Shown piece after piece: positions 1 to 10,476 of a stretch of DNA of 64,000 nt. Position 1 is the first letter of the stretch. Every line of letters starts with the position of its first letter. Made by a program: the position numbers and the translations under genes. Source of the DNA: Bimastos eiseni (Eukaryota; Annelida; Clitellata; Crassiclitellata; Lumbricidae); NCBI GenBank assembly GCA_959347315.1, contig OY365817.1, forward strand, positions 5,949,731 to 6,013,730, read 5' to 3'. Below the pieces are notes generated by a model. That model did not search any database, had not been told where the DNA came from, and saw nothing but the letters and a program-made list of their open reading frames with translations.

Positions 1-440
1 TGTTATCTGTGGCCCGGATTTCTTATATAAGTTAGACCAGAGGCAGTGTGGTATGCAAGACATGAAACTTCAAGACCAAGATGAGACAGAGACAGTAAGG
101 TGCCGAGAACGAGACAGTTAGGTACCAAGACCAAGACACTAGGTTCAAGACAGTACGAGACAGTAAAAGACAAGTGATCCTATCTAAAATGCTGAAAAAT
201 GCTAATGTCATAGTTTTCGGGAATAATGTTTATTTGTAATTTCAATTTGAAAACTTATAATGTATATAGCACAAATTCTTGAGAACAGTTTTTATATCGC
301 TGCGCAAGATTTTAAGACAGTTCACGCGAAACTTATTGAGACCGCTTGCTCGAGACAGATCACGGCATTCACTTCAAGACAATTTCTAAAAATTCGAGAC
401 ACTAACTCGAGACCGAGACACTGTCTCGAGACCATACAAC
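1..440. repeat. Degenerate GAGACAGT-rich simple repeat
   Basis: The first 440 bases are littered with short variants of gagacagt and caagaccaaga, densest at 50-175 and 330-435. There is no fixed period and no supported reading frame. It looks like a decayed short-unit tandem repeat, and its left border lies outside the window. Confidence 0.5.
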
Positions 441-670
441 TCTGACCAGAGGCGTCAATCCTCCTCTAACTGATAGAGGCTAACACTCTGGTTCCAAATG
501 TCAGATAGTCAAGATATCCCCAAAGACTCAAACAATAACCCCCCACCCCCTACCTGGACGCCTCTGAGTTAGACCAATAGTCTTTCTGAGTGTCACTTGT
601 ACTGTTGTGCAAACTTTGTTAGTAGTGTCAGTTATTATGGTATGGCTTCTAATTGCAGAAGCTAGTTAGG

Positions 671-770
671 GCAAGAAGGGGGGTTTTTGTCTGGGGGTTT
701 ATGTCCTGCCAAAACAGGGGGGTTATGTCAGAGGGGTTTTTGTCAGAGGCGGTTTGTCCTACACCCATTT
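671..770. repeat. G-rich degenerate tandem block
   Basis: Runs of five or six G alternate with tttttgtc or ttatgtc at roughly 15-25-base intervals. A C-rich block of matching character, apparently in the opposite orientation, lies at about 29955-30060. The two may belong to one dispersed family. Confidence 0.4.
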
Positions 771-1480
771 CAGGGATGGCCATGTAGTTTTGATGTCATT
801 GACAAGATATCATCATCCTCAATCTGCACGGAATCATCCAAAGACCATCGCAGAGCTCTGTGTATGATAGATATGGGATGGGAAACAAAGTATCTTTACA
901 GTACAAATGCATGCAGTTGCATAAGACACCAGGCTTAACACTAAAACAACAAGAGTGCACTAAAAGTGACTGGGAAACCAATGCAGCTCAACATTAAAAT
1001 GTTAAAGATGTGACATCCTTAGGCCCATAAAACACTGGGGTTATGCAGAAGAAAGCTGTGACCTTTCTCTAATCCACACAGTTGAATTCTGTCTTTCAGA
1101 AGATATTCTTAATATGTGTGGCAGACGAGTTCTATAGCCAGTTATGATGTAGAAGAAGAAAAGACAATCCTATGGAAGAAAGTCTCAAGTTGCATGAGAA
1201 ATGTCTTTCTGTGACGGATGTGAAAGAGCTGGTATACATGTAAAATCAAATGATTAGGCCTTTAGCCTTTAAGGCCATTATCAAGGAAAGGAAAAAGCAA
1301 TAGATGTTGGAAATATGAATTGACAATTCTATAGTATACCTAGAGTCCTCCTCCAACTGCTGAAAAGTGCAGTATGCATCGTATGTGAAATGCTCTGACC
1401 ATACCTTAAGAAATGACATAGAGAAAATTCTTTTGGAAGAAGTCTGTTTAGCCTGTTTAAACAAGGCCATGTCTTTAAAA

Positions 1481-1538
1481 TGAAAGTCTTCCTAATTTGA
1501 GATACGTGTTGCACGACTGTAAACAGGAAGACTTTCAT
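1481..1538. repeat. Inverted repeat, 13-bp perfect arms
   Basis: tgaaagtcttcct at 1481-1493 pairs perfectly with aggaagactttca at 1526-1538 across a 32-base loop. No transposon structure surrounds it. Confidence 0.6.
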
Positions 1539-1558
1539 GGGAAAACTTTGTACAAAGC

Positions 1559-1594
1559 TTATGCAAGTGTTGCTTGAAAGCAGCACTTGCATAA
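1559..1594. repeat. Hairpin, ~16-bp arms
   Basis: The arm ttatgcaagtgttgct (1559-1574) is followed after a 3-4 base loop by its near-perfect reverse complement ending in acttgcataa. One mismatch is visible. It lies about 20 bases from the preceding inverted repeat. Confidence 0.55.
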
Positions 1595-1918
1595 GCAATA
1601 CACTCAAAACTTTCTGTGTTGCAAATGTTCAACTGCATGTTAAGAATGAAACTAGAGAGAATCATTTGAGATTACTAATGGAACAAGGATCTTTAAGACC
1701 ATACATTCTGCATGGTATGGGCATAGAACTGTTTAACTACAGCTGGGACTAAAATCGACTGAAGAAGTCAACCTGTGTCATCAACTATTTGGAGGATCCA
1801 GTATGATACCAGTATGATACCAAGTCACAGTCGATATGAGATAGAAGTCTGAAGGATTGGCAGGCCAAACACATTTCATTCTTGCCTCACTCCTCCACAA
1901 CATATTATCATCATTATG

Positions 1919-2157
1919 CAGTGATGGGCACTTTTAACTACTGTAGTTATTAACTAGTAGTTATAACTACTATAGAAGTAGTTGCCTAGTAGCTATAACT
2001 AGTTTTTAAGAAGTAGTTTAAAAATAGTTATAACTACTTTTATCAAGTAGTTTTAAGTTAACTACAATATTTCACATTAACTACATTTTTTCCTATTTAC
2101 TAATTCCATCTTACAGGAATTTCTGTTATTTCACAACATGGACGTTGCCCATTATAG
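1919..2157. mobile_element. TAACTACT-rich MITE-like repeat
   Basis: The stretch starts with cagtgatgggca and ends near ttgcccattatag, a partial terminal inverted repeat. The interior is built from variants of taactactt and its complement (aagtagtta). Repeats beginning CAGTG.TGGGCA with such an interior are widespread non-autonomous hAT-like elements. I could not confirm an 8-bp target duplication. Confidence 0.45.
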
Positions 2158-3034
2158 TCTCATGAGTAAATTGTTTCATTAAAATTTGAGCATACTATTG
2201 TGAGGAAGTGGGTTCCTCTCAGAACTATACAGAAAGCCTGAGGCAGTATGCCTGTCTAACGGCATACCTGGAGATTGCTGCACGATAAGAACTAGAGTAA
2301 AGTGGTCATAGAGGGTTTGGGGTTTATGATCCATATGAAGAAAGCAGCCAGTACACGACTGGACGACCATGTCATTGTGAGCAGATGGGTTACAAATGGG
2401 TCCGAATATTCCAGTAATCTATTATCAAATCTCCAGAGCTGTATGGAGATTTGATAAAAGTTTGCACAGTGTAGCAATGTCTCTGTCATATCTCCTGAAA
2501 AAGCTCATCATTGATTGAACAAAGCAGATCCAACAGTCTAACACTGTGCACGTACCCAGATTATAGTGCTATATATCCAGACAATTTAAAACTTATCCTT
2601 AAAAAATTAACACTATATGTATGAACATTTAAACTAGAGCTGGTAACGATTAATTTAATTTAATAGTTAACTTTTGAAAAATTAACGATTAATTAATAGT
2701 TAATTTCGATTAAATCACAAAAACTATTATAGTCACATTTGTCAGACAATAATTATGTGGTTTGCCACATGTAGACACTGTTAACCTACAATTCCGAGGT
2801 CCGTGGTACAAGTACGTAGCCTACACCATTCAAACAGAACGTTAAACTACTTGTTCAGATGTCTTAAAGTATTTATCTATCGTAAGTAATTCATAGTGTG
2901 ATATTCTCATGCCAAAAAAGAGGGCTGAACAAACAAAAGTGGATAGTTGCTTCGTACCCATCGCCACCATATGGCTGGTGTCAGAAACAACCAATTATAA
3001 TGATGAAAACAATAATGAAGATGATGATGTAGGT
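2158..3034. other. No gene recognised; inverted repeat and AT-rich tract
   Basis: Holds a small inverted repeat around 2424-2458 (tatcaaatctcc against ggagatttgata) and an AT-rich taattaa/taatagttaa tract at 2640-2715 that starts with tagagctggtaacg, possibly a decayed hAT end. No coding feature is supported. Confidence 0.35.
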
Positions 3035-3153
3035 CAGTGGTCACCAACCCGTGGCTCGCGAGCAGCACGAGTAGTTCTGTGGCAGCTCTCCATAGCTTTC
3101 CAGAAAATGACATCTTTATACATGTAACGAAATAAAATTGCAAAGGAAAGGTT

Positions 3154-3345
3154 TTGGGTGGGCCTTTTTACTATTGCCAAACATTACATAAGTTTTCAGA
3201 GAGAAAAGGCAGAACTTCCCAGTACCTCCTCACATGGTTGCAGGACATTGTATTTTCAAGTGACATTACAGGGCATCTTAACCAACTAAATTTGAAGTTG
3301 CTGGGTTTTCATTTTGCATGTGAATTTGCTTCGTTTTGGACCAAC
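3154..3345 (+). pseudogene. hAT transposase fragment
   Basis: A 64-codon open stretch encodes WLQDIVFSSDITGHLNQLNL, which resembles the conserved block of ZBED/GTF2IRD2-type hAT transposases (a segment of the form FL.D....HLN.LNL.LQG). It sits inside the hAT termini at 3035 and 5170 and on the same strand as the left end, so it is most simply the surviving coding piece of that element. No BED finger, catalytic core or dimerisation domain is visible nearby. Family assignment rests on pattern recognition of one motif. Confidence 0.55.
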
Positions 3346-3530
3346 TGATCTATGCAAACGAATTTTTCCAGCAATGAGCCTTCCTGAATCAAAGTTAAGG
3401 ACCAAGATAACGACCGAGAATCCTCTGGATCAACTAATCGTAAAAAATCACCAAACTTCTAAAGCACTAATCGAAAGATAAAGCGCATGACATTCACGAG
3501 CACTGCATCGAATCAGAAGGGTTGTTCAAG

Positions 3531-4560
3531 CAATGGCGTAGCGAGGCAGAGTGCCGCCTGGGGCGAAGGTACAAAATTGAATGTACTGTTTATTTTTTCT
3601 ATCACTTTATTCTTGTGCATATCCCGGATATGCACAAGGGAGATAGACATAATACTTTGGCGCCCCAAAAATTTTGCGCCACTTCCTATCTTGCCTATGC
3701 CAGGAGCCGGCCCTGATAGACATGGCACAAAAGAGAATTTAGACATTATTAATATTATTATTAATGGCAAAATTAAATAAACTAGCATCCTCCTCCGATT
3801 AATATTATACAAACTTGCAGCCGACAAGATCATCTGCGCTGTTTTTTTATATTTATTATTTTCATCTAAACTTGATTTGAACTTATCGGCTAAATATGTC
3901 TACACTAACTTTAGTTATACATGAAAATAATTTATTTTGTGATTTTTTTACTATTGCACGTATATTAGATTAAACTACCTGCGTTTTGTAGCGGATGTAT
4001 CCAAGGAAGCCGCCTATGGCATCAAATTTAGAGGGGCCGAAGTTTAGGGATAATACGGTTATGTTTTCAGGAATAAAATTTTATGATGATACAAAAAGAA
4101 ATTCATGAATTAGTTATTAAAAACCAGTTTTAGGCTAATTCCAATTCCAATAAAGATATTCAATCACCAAACACCTCATTAAATCTCCCGCTCTTTCTCT
4201 GTTAATTTTCATATGCCAATTTCTATGCCGTGTAGCATGTGCCTGACCCCATATTTCTCGCATCTTACTGTGCATGCAATGAGAGTGGGGGCGCTCCTAT
4301 ATAGATGAATGCCTAGGGCATCAAATTACTTGAGGATTGCTCTGATATGTATAAACACTAGGCGCCATTCGGTCATTTCGATGATACTTCAGTATATTGT
4401 ATATTAGTCTATGTCGAGAAAAACAGCCAGGTTTAGACAAGAGCAACAAGAATCCTGAAGACTGCAACTTATACAACAATAACTTATTATTTTTTTACCG
4501 AAAATGCCGCCCCTAGGACAAGTGCCGCCTGGGGTGGTTTGCCCCCTCGCTACACCACTG
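3531..4560. mobile_element. Non-autonomous hAT element with perfect 8-bp TSD
   Basis: The left end caatggcgtagcgagg and the right end cctcgctacaccactg are inverted copies with two mismatches. The octamer tgttcaag occurs directly outside both ends (3523-3530 and 4561-4568), a textbook hAT target duplication. The 1030-bp interior has no transposase-like frame. It contains a small perfect hairpin at 3612-3638 (cttgtgcatatcc arms around one base). It is inserted inside the larger hAT element at 3035-5170. Confidence 0.85.
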
Positions 4561-4568
4561 TGTTCAAG

Positions 4569-4853
4569 GCCCGGTTTTCAGAGGGATCTGAGTAGCTGCT
4601 AAGCTGGGCGCGTGTGTTTCGGGCAAGCGTTGGGAAGCGGAGGATCGGATGTCAGAGTATGAATTCTTGAAGAGATGACGCTGCAGTTTTGAGCAGAGAG
4701 CCCATGGGGTGATAAGATAAAAGCGCTTGATGCAGATGAAGGAGTAATTGAACATTTTTGGAATTCAGATGGAAGATCGTTACATAGGTGTGATGCAGTG
4801 CTGAATATATGACTCGGTTGAAAAACTTGAGAAAGGTATATCATGATATGCAT
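4569..4853 (-). pseudogene. Decayed LINE C-terminal tail
   Basis: Reading on the minus strand gives a degenerate version of the C-terminal tail found in CR1/L2-like LINE ORF2 proteins, of the general form LWN.LP followed by a short K/H-rich segment (here HLCNDLPSEFQ, then an SSRIHTL-like end). It follows the right flank of the inner hAT element. No RT domain is attached. Confidence 0.4.
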
Positions 4854-5170
4854 CTTCAGTTGTCAAAATGCAGAACCATGGTTCTCACTAGTTCGCAACC
4901 ACGACAGGAAGACGAATAAATGGATAAACCTATGAACTGTTCATTATATATAAATCTTGATTACCCGTGAATTGTCTATTTTTTAGACATTAAATATTAT
5001 TAAACATTATGATTTAAACTAGAGGCTCATAATGATTCTAGTTGCTGTGGTAATGAATAGCATCATTAGCTGGATAACTGCATTTGTTGTGCTCGTAAAA
5101 ACACGGCAGCTCCCAAAGTTATTAAACTAGGCATTGCGGCTCCTCACCGAAAATAGGTTGGTGACCACTG

Positions 5171-6139
5171 ATGAAGGTCCACACACGTGACACACCGCAA
5201 TATCATTAAGAAATTTAATTACTCTGGCTGCTGTAAAATGAATATATGAAAACGTTCCCAAGCCAAATGCACAATGTAATAGGCAATAGCACGGCAATAA
5301 AAAGTGCAAAAAACATTTCCAAGTCACATTAGTTTAACAACAAGGCAAGGAATGGTCCAGCACGAGCGACAAACAATACCAGAAAGCTGTATTTTCCGTC
5401 GTTGGAGAGCTGCCATCTGCCGGACAGGAAGATTAAACGCTGTGTTTACAATAAGTTAATATAATTATGCATTGCAGCTGAAGAAAAAGCTCGATTCTTT
5501 TGCAGAGTAGGAAAATTGCTTGTGCAGGGTAAACCATCCCAATTAATATTCGTTGTAAAATTGAATCAGAGCGACATCTGTAGACCTATGTATGGATATA
5601 TGACTGACATGAGATTCAGAGGAGATTCATATCCTATCATTAATTGAACATTTCTACCAATAAGCTTCCATTATGTGTTCCATGCATTTTAACTGTTTGT
5701 TTGTAAAGGCAGTGCGATTGCATGCGTTCTTCTTAAAGAAAATACTTACTTACTTACAAGTGCTTTCGCTTCTAAAGTTCTAAACGGAACAGTCTATAAA
5801 TGACGTCACGCAAGCATGGACGATTTTTGACTCCTCCTCCTTCGTCACACGTCGTCATAAATGCCATCCATCAAATATAACGTCACAAAATGTGACCCGT
5901 CCGACAAAAAACCAAGAGCTGCAAACATTTTTTTTTTGGCTAATTGGTTTTTTTTTACAAAAAACCAAAAGATACGAAAAATGGAACTTTTGCTTGTTTT
6001 AAATATTTTTATTCAATTTACAAGTATTACTATTATATCGCAACGGCACGGAGCCTCCGGTCAGTGAACAGGATGGCCATATCAGCTCCGAGGCCTCGCA
6101 GTATCGGCCCGAGGCCGATACTGCACGGTCGTAACCCAA
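5171..6139. other. No gene recognised
   Basis: AT-rich sequence with T-runs near 5930-5960. A reading frame opening at 5944 runs into the CT satellite downstream and is a composition artefact. Nothing here has domain or splice support. Confidence 0.5.
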
Positions 6140-7539
6140 TCTACAAGGCACTCTCTCTCCCAATCTCCCTCTCTTCCTCTCTCCCTCGCTCTCCCCCTCT
6201 CTCCCCCTCTCTCCTCTCTCTCCTCTCTCTACTCTCTTCTCTCTCTCTCCTCACTCCTCTCTATCTCTTCTCTCTCTCTCTCTCCTCTATCCTCTCTCTC
6301 CCCTCTCTCTCCTCTCTCTCCTCTCTCTCCTCTCTCTCTCTCCTCGCTCTCTACACTCTCTCCACTCTCTATCTTTCTCTTCTCTCTCTCACCTCTTTCT
6401 CCTCTCTCTCCTCTCTCCCTATCCTCCTCTCTCTCCTCTCTCCCTCGCTCTCCCCCTCTCTCCCCCTCTCTCCTCTCTCTCCTCTCTCTACTCTCTTCTC
6501 TCTCCTCACTCCTCTCTATCTCTTCTCTCTCTCTCTCCTCGCTCTCTACACTCTCTCCACTCTCTATCTTTCTCTTCTCTCTCTCACCTCTTTCTCCTCT
6601 CTCTCCTCTCTCCCTATCCTCCTCTCTCTCCTCTCTCCCTCGCTCTCCCCCTCTCTCCCCCTCTCTCCTCTCTCTCTCTCTCTCTCTCCCCTCTCTCTCC
6701 TCTCTCTCCTCTCTCTCCTCTCTCTCTCTCCTCGCTCTCTACACTCTCTCCACTCTCTATCTTTCTCTTCTCTCTCTCACCTCTTTCTCCTCTCTCTCCT
6801 CTCTCCCTATCCTCCTCTCTCTCCTCTCTCCCCTCTCTCCTCTCTCTCCCCTCTCTCTCCTCTCTCTCCTCTCTCTCCTCTCTCTCTTCTCTCTCTCTCC
6901 TCACTCCTCTCTATCTCTTCTCTCTCTCTCTCTCCTCTATCCTCTCTCTCCCTCTCTCTCCTCTCTCTCCTCTCTCTCCTCTCTCTCTCCTCCTCTCTAC
7001 ACTCTCTCCACTCTCTATCTTTCTCTTCTCTCTCTCACCTCTTTCTCCTCTCTCTCCTCTCTCCCTATCCTCCTCTCTCTCCTCTCTCCCTCGCTCTCCC
7101 CCTCTCTCCCCTCTCTCCTCTCTCTCCTCTCTCTACTCTCTTCTCTCTCCTCACTCCTCTCTATCTCTCTCTCTCTCTCTCTCCTCGCTCTCTACACTCT
7201 CTCCACTCTCTATCTTTCTCTTCTCTCTCTCACCTCTTTCTCCTCTCTCTCCTCTCTCCCTATCCTCCTCTCTCTCCTCTCTCCCTCGCTCTCCCCCTCT
7301 CTCCCCCTCTCTCCTCTCTCTCCTCTCTCTCTCCCCTCTCTCTCCTCTCTCTCCTCTCTCTCCTCTCTCTCTCTCCTCGCTCTCTACACTCTCTCCACTC
7401 TCTCCACTCTCTATCTTTCTCTTCTCTCTCTCACCTCTTTCTCCTCTCTCTCCTCTCTCCCTATCCTCCTCTCTCTCCTCTCTCCCTCGCTCTCCCCCTC
7501 TCTCCCCCTCTCTCCTCTCTCTCCTCTCTCTCCTCTCTC
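6140..7539. repeat. CT-rich satellite with ~193-bp higher-order repeat
   Basis: About 1.4 kb consists almost only of C and T on the + strand, built from cctctctct variants. A recognisable block around gctctctacactctctcc recurs at about 6346, 6541, 6734, 6992, 7187 and 7379. Spacing is therefore 192-195 bases, with one interval of ~258. This is a tandem array with higher-order structure rather than random polypyrimidine. It ends in an assembly gap, so its true length is unknown. The 600-codon frame through it is spurious. Confidence 0.9.
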
Positions 7540-7739
7540 NNNNNNNNNNNNNNNNNNNNNNNNNNNNNNNNNNNNNNNNNNNNNNNNNNNNNNNNNNNNN
7601 NNNNNNNNNNNNNNNNNNNNNNNNNNNNNNNNNNNNNNNNNNNNNNNNNNNNNNNNNNNNNNNNNNNNNNNNNNNNNNNNNNNNNNNNNNNNNNNNNNNN
7701 NNNNNNNNNNNNNNNNNNNNNNNNNNNNNNNNNNNNNNN
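7540..7739. other. Assembly gap of 200 N
   Basis: Exactly 200 undetermined bases follow the CT satellite. The round number suggests a placeholder gap where the tandem array could not be assembled. Confidence 0.98.
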
Positions 7740-7892
7740 AACCCAGATTAATTATAACAATGAGTTGGAGCTCTTATTCATGCTGAGTTTGATGCTTTTT
7801 ATAACAATACTATTGTGACAAAAACCAAAGGAACACTAAAACACAAAAAATCACAAATAAAACAACTTTTGATTTTTTAAAATCTTGATTTT

Positions 7893-8285
7893 AGCACTCC
7901 TGAAAAATCTACGGAGCCCCTAAAGGGGCACGAGATACAAACTCGTTCCCACGACTTACGTGCGCAAGAGATGACAACTCGTTCACTCGACTTAATAAGT
8001 CGTGCGCACGACTTATTTGACCAATAGCAGGCCGACTTTCTGTGACGTAAGGAAACTTCTATTTCGGGGATGTAATGGCGTCGCTGCAACAATTGGCAAC
8101 GAAGTTGAAATGGGACAACGGCAGTTTGTCGTTTTAGCGTCCCAAATTCCACAACACAACTCATACGATAAATCGCGGGGATAACTCTATCTGATATTGT
8201 CAGCATTTTAGCTCTGTCAATCTCAACATCATTTTCATTTTCGCTTTCATATTCGCCTGCAGAGTGATATCCCCAGTCTAGCACA
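7893..8285 (+). repeat. Palindrome-rich interspersed repeat, copy 1
   Basis: Begins near cccctaaaggggcacgagat and carries alternating cgagtt/cgactt blocks, including the perfect 18-bp palindrome aagtcgtgcgcacgactt at 7997-8014. A body follows (caatagcaggccgacttt, then tttcggggatgtaatggcgt). The same order recurs at 9233-9700, and the palindrome block with the start of the body recurs inverted at 8555-8745. A 140-codon minus frame over it has no recognisable domain and I treat it as chance. Confidence 0.7.
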
Positions 8286-8288
8286 CGC

Positions 8289-8498
8289 TCAGCGTACAAA
8301 CGACATCACAAATAACATTGTAGCTTTAAATGCTTTCCTTATAGGCCAAAGCCTTTCACACCACATATTATACAACCCTTTAGTAGTAGTAATCGAAATC
8401 TCCAGACTTCTTAAGCGTAACTTGAAAGCAAATAATGAGTCTGGGTAAGAGTTCTTGAAAAGGTGGCATTTCAGTTTAGAATGGAAAGCCCCAATCAC
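8289..8498 (-). pseudogene. LINE C-terminal tail fragment
   Basis: The minus-strand text FHSKLKCHLFKNSYPDSL resembles the SF(K/R)..LKTHLF tail that closes CR1/L2-like ORF2 proteins. A closely related DNA segment (aatgagtctgg.taagagttc, then ttgaaaaggtgg.att) recurs at 14214-14262. No RT motifs adjoin it. Confidence 0.45.
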
Positions 8499-8554
8499 TC
8501 TATCTTAGACATTGTTTCGTTTATAGAACTATGTGTTTCCCCATAAATACCAAA

Positions 8555-8745
8555 ATAGAAGTTTTTTACGCCACAGAAAAGTCGGCCTGCTATTGGTCAA
8601 ATAAGTCGTGCGCACGAGTTATTAACTCGTTCCCTCGACTTAGTAAGTCGTGAGCATGAGTTATTAACTCGCTTCCTCGACTTAGTAAGTCGTGGGAACG
8701 AGTTGTTATCTCGTGCGCACGACTTATTAAGTCGAGGGACGATCT
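8555..8745 (-). repeat. Palindrome-rich interspersed repeat, copy 2 (inverted)
   Basis: This is the reverse complement of the palindromic block and the first part of the body of copy 1, with cagaaaagtcggcctgctat leading into aataagtcgtgcgcacgag. Several tandem cgagtt/cgactt units follow. Relative to copy 1 it could form a fold-back structure several hundred bases long. Confidence 0.7.
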
Positions 8746-9232
8746 AACGCATTCCTCTAGGTGAAAGGCTCTGGTATAATCATTAAAATTAGTTATTAAA
8801 AAATATTTAGGCCTAATAACAATATTATAACTCGAAACAATCCAAACTTTATGTCTCTGCATTCTCCCACGATTTATGTCTCTCCATTCTCCCACGGTGA
8901 AGGAAAATGCTCCTTCATCGAATTAATCCTATCCGATACACAAACTCTCAATTTTCTTCGCATCCGAGTCTCGCTTAGAAATTTATGAATTTACTGATCA
9001 AGACTACGATTACGATTTTAAATGACATAAGCGTAGGCCTAGTAGCGTATACCTGTCAATAGGGCTGCCGCAGGTACTCGCGACTTCTCGACTCCAAAAG
9101 TTACTCGACTAATGTTTTGTACTCGAATACTCGTTTAATTCCAACTCATTTCGGAAAATTGCAATTTTCTATATTTTATCTTTTGTTGCATAACAAAAAA
9201 ACTTAAAATTCTCAGTTACTTTGGCTGTTCTA
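8746..9232. other. Unclassified; ACTCG-rich block
   Basis: Mostly AT-rich sequence without coding support. At 9060-9145 an actcg-rich block begins tagggctgccgcaggtactcg. A block ending gttagtggcagccata at about 30985 looks like the opposite end of the same kind of repeat, possibly a hAT-like element. Confidence 0.35.
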
Positions 9233-9720
9233 CTGGGCCCCTAAAGAGACATGAAAGAAGAATATTTTATCTCGTGCGAACGACTTACTAACTCGTGCGC
9301 ACGAGATAAAAACTCGTTCCCACGACTTAATAAGTCGTGCGCACGAGATAAAAACTCATTCCCTCGAATTAATAATTCGTGCGCACGACTTATTTGACGA
9401 ATAGCAGACCGATTTTTCTGTGACGTAGACAAACTTCTATTTCGGGGATAGTAATGGGGTCGCTGCAACAATTGGCAACGAAGTAGTTTGAAATTGTATA
9501 ACGGCGATTTATCGTTATAGCGTCCCAAATTCCAACTCATACGAAAAATCGCCCGGATTACTTTATCTGTTCTTGTCAGTATTTTGCAAACAGCAAGCAA
9601 AATAACTATAAGCGAGAGACACTTGAAGTTTGAACTGGCAGTTCGTCGTCGTGGACTCGCGGTGGATGTTGCTCAGTCAATCTGAACATCATTTTGATTT
9701 TCAGTTTCGTTTTCATATTG
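9233..9720 (+). repeat. Palindrome-rich interspersed repeat, copy 3
   Basis: Same orientation and order as copy 1: gcccctaaagagacatg, palindromic cgagat/cgactt units, then the body from tagcagaccgat onward and a tail like tcaatctgaacatcatttt. The tail runs into the left LTR of the gypsy element, which suggests the gypsy element inserted at or beside this copy. Confidence 0.65.
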
Positions 9721-9741
9721 TGGCGAACCCCAGTTGGGGCT

Positions 9742-9952
9742 GGCACCGGGCGTTCAAGTGTCGGCAGCATTTGGGGCGAACGCCCTAGGAAAACCTTGAA
9801 TTCATTCCCGTCTTCTCCGGGTACCCCGGAAGGCAGAGCACAAACGCTCCCATAGAGGGAGCGAAAAGGCTCTCACAGAGAGCAAAAATGCTACCCCAGG
9901 GGAGCGAAAAAGCGGCAAAGGGGAACCCAAACGCTACCTCTCGGCAGTACCG
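9742..9952 (-). repeat. Left (3') LTR of decayed gypsy element, internally deleted
   Basis: The text from ggcaccgggcgttcaagtgt to acccaaacgctacc matches the right LTR at 12796-13432 at both ends, but the middle (about 400 bases) is missing. Shared blocks include accttgaattc, ggtaccccggaaggc and repeated agagggagcgaaaaggctc units. Divergence between the copies is obvious by eye, so the insertion is old. Confidence 0.65.
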
Positions 9953-10149
9953 GCGAAAAAAGACAACAATGTTCCTCCAGTAGCAAATGAGATGCCCCCA
10001 TCTTAGCCAACAGGAATCAAATCAAACATACCTGCCTGGCAACAAAGCAAAAAGATCACTAACAAATGTCATAGTGGCCATTAAATCCGGAGACCATCGT
10101 TCCCCTGAACAACAAACTCCCCGACATAAACTGTCCAGAAATCCTCGCG

Positions 10150-10476
10150 TAAGTTGTGAGCACCAAGCTCATAGCTAAAGTAATTACTTGTCGGGGTACT
10201 TCCCCATCAAAATAACATCAGGCAAGTATTCAAAAACTCCAACGAAATCCTTCCACAAGTCCACATTTACAATTGCGCTGAAAGAATAAAATAATACAAT
10301 GCCAGACAATATTGCAGTACACTAACAGCTACGACGCCTACGGCCGTGGCTACTGGACGACGCCTCACGTGCTGAGGACGCTGGTTCGTCGTCTCGCGCC
10401 ATGACGGGAAGAGCAATTGTAGCCATGCCTCCTTCAGTCGCCCCATCATTCGCGCACAGACGTAATTGATCCACAT
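10150..10476. other. 3' internal region of the gypsy element
   Basis: Between the integrase remnant and the left LTR. Short minus-strand frames continue (rich in Arg and Val) but show no motif. Probably the C-terminal end of pol plus 3' untranslated sequence. Confidence 0.4.

Larger units (their letters stand above)
441..1918. other. No gene recognised; small hairpins only
   Basis: Only short, unsupported reading frames occur here, and none resembles a known protein. The stretch holds a G-rich degenerate tandem block (671-770) and two hairpins, listed separately. I see no splice-bounded exon or transposon coding remnant. Confidence 0.4.
3035..5170 (+). mobile_element. hAT transposon, 2.1 kb, with nested hAT insertion
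   Basis: Both ends carry the same 15-bp inverted terminus, cagtggtcaccaacc at 3035 and its reverse complement ending at 5170. The flanking octamers, atgtaggt (3027-3034) and atgaaggt (5171-5178), agree at 7 of 8 bases, as expected for an aged hAT target-site duplication. The interior has a short hAT transposase remnant (about 3154-3345), a complete second hAT element (3531-4560) and LINE-tail-like sequence. The element is inactive because its transposase is largely missing. Confidence 0.75.

Noticed and set aside
6614..6904. Arg/Glu-rich minus-strand frame
   Set aside because: It is the complement of the same CT satellite; composition artefact.
5944..7818. A 624-codon open frame
   Set aside because: Most of it is Ser/Leu/Pro from the CT satellite and it runs through the N gap. 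The frame is open because CT-only DNA contains no stop codons.
7877..8299. A 140-codon minus-strand frame
   Set aside because: No recognisable domain, and it lies inside the palindrome-rich repeat family whose copies do not keep this frame.
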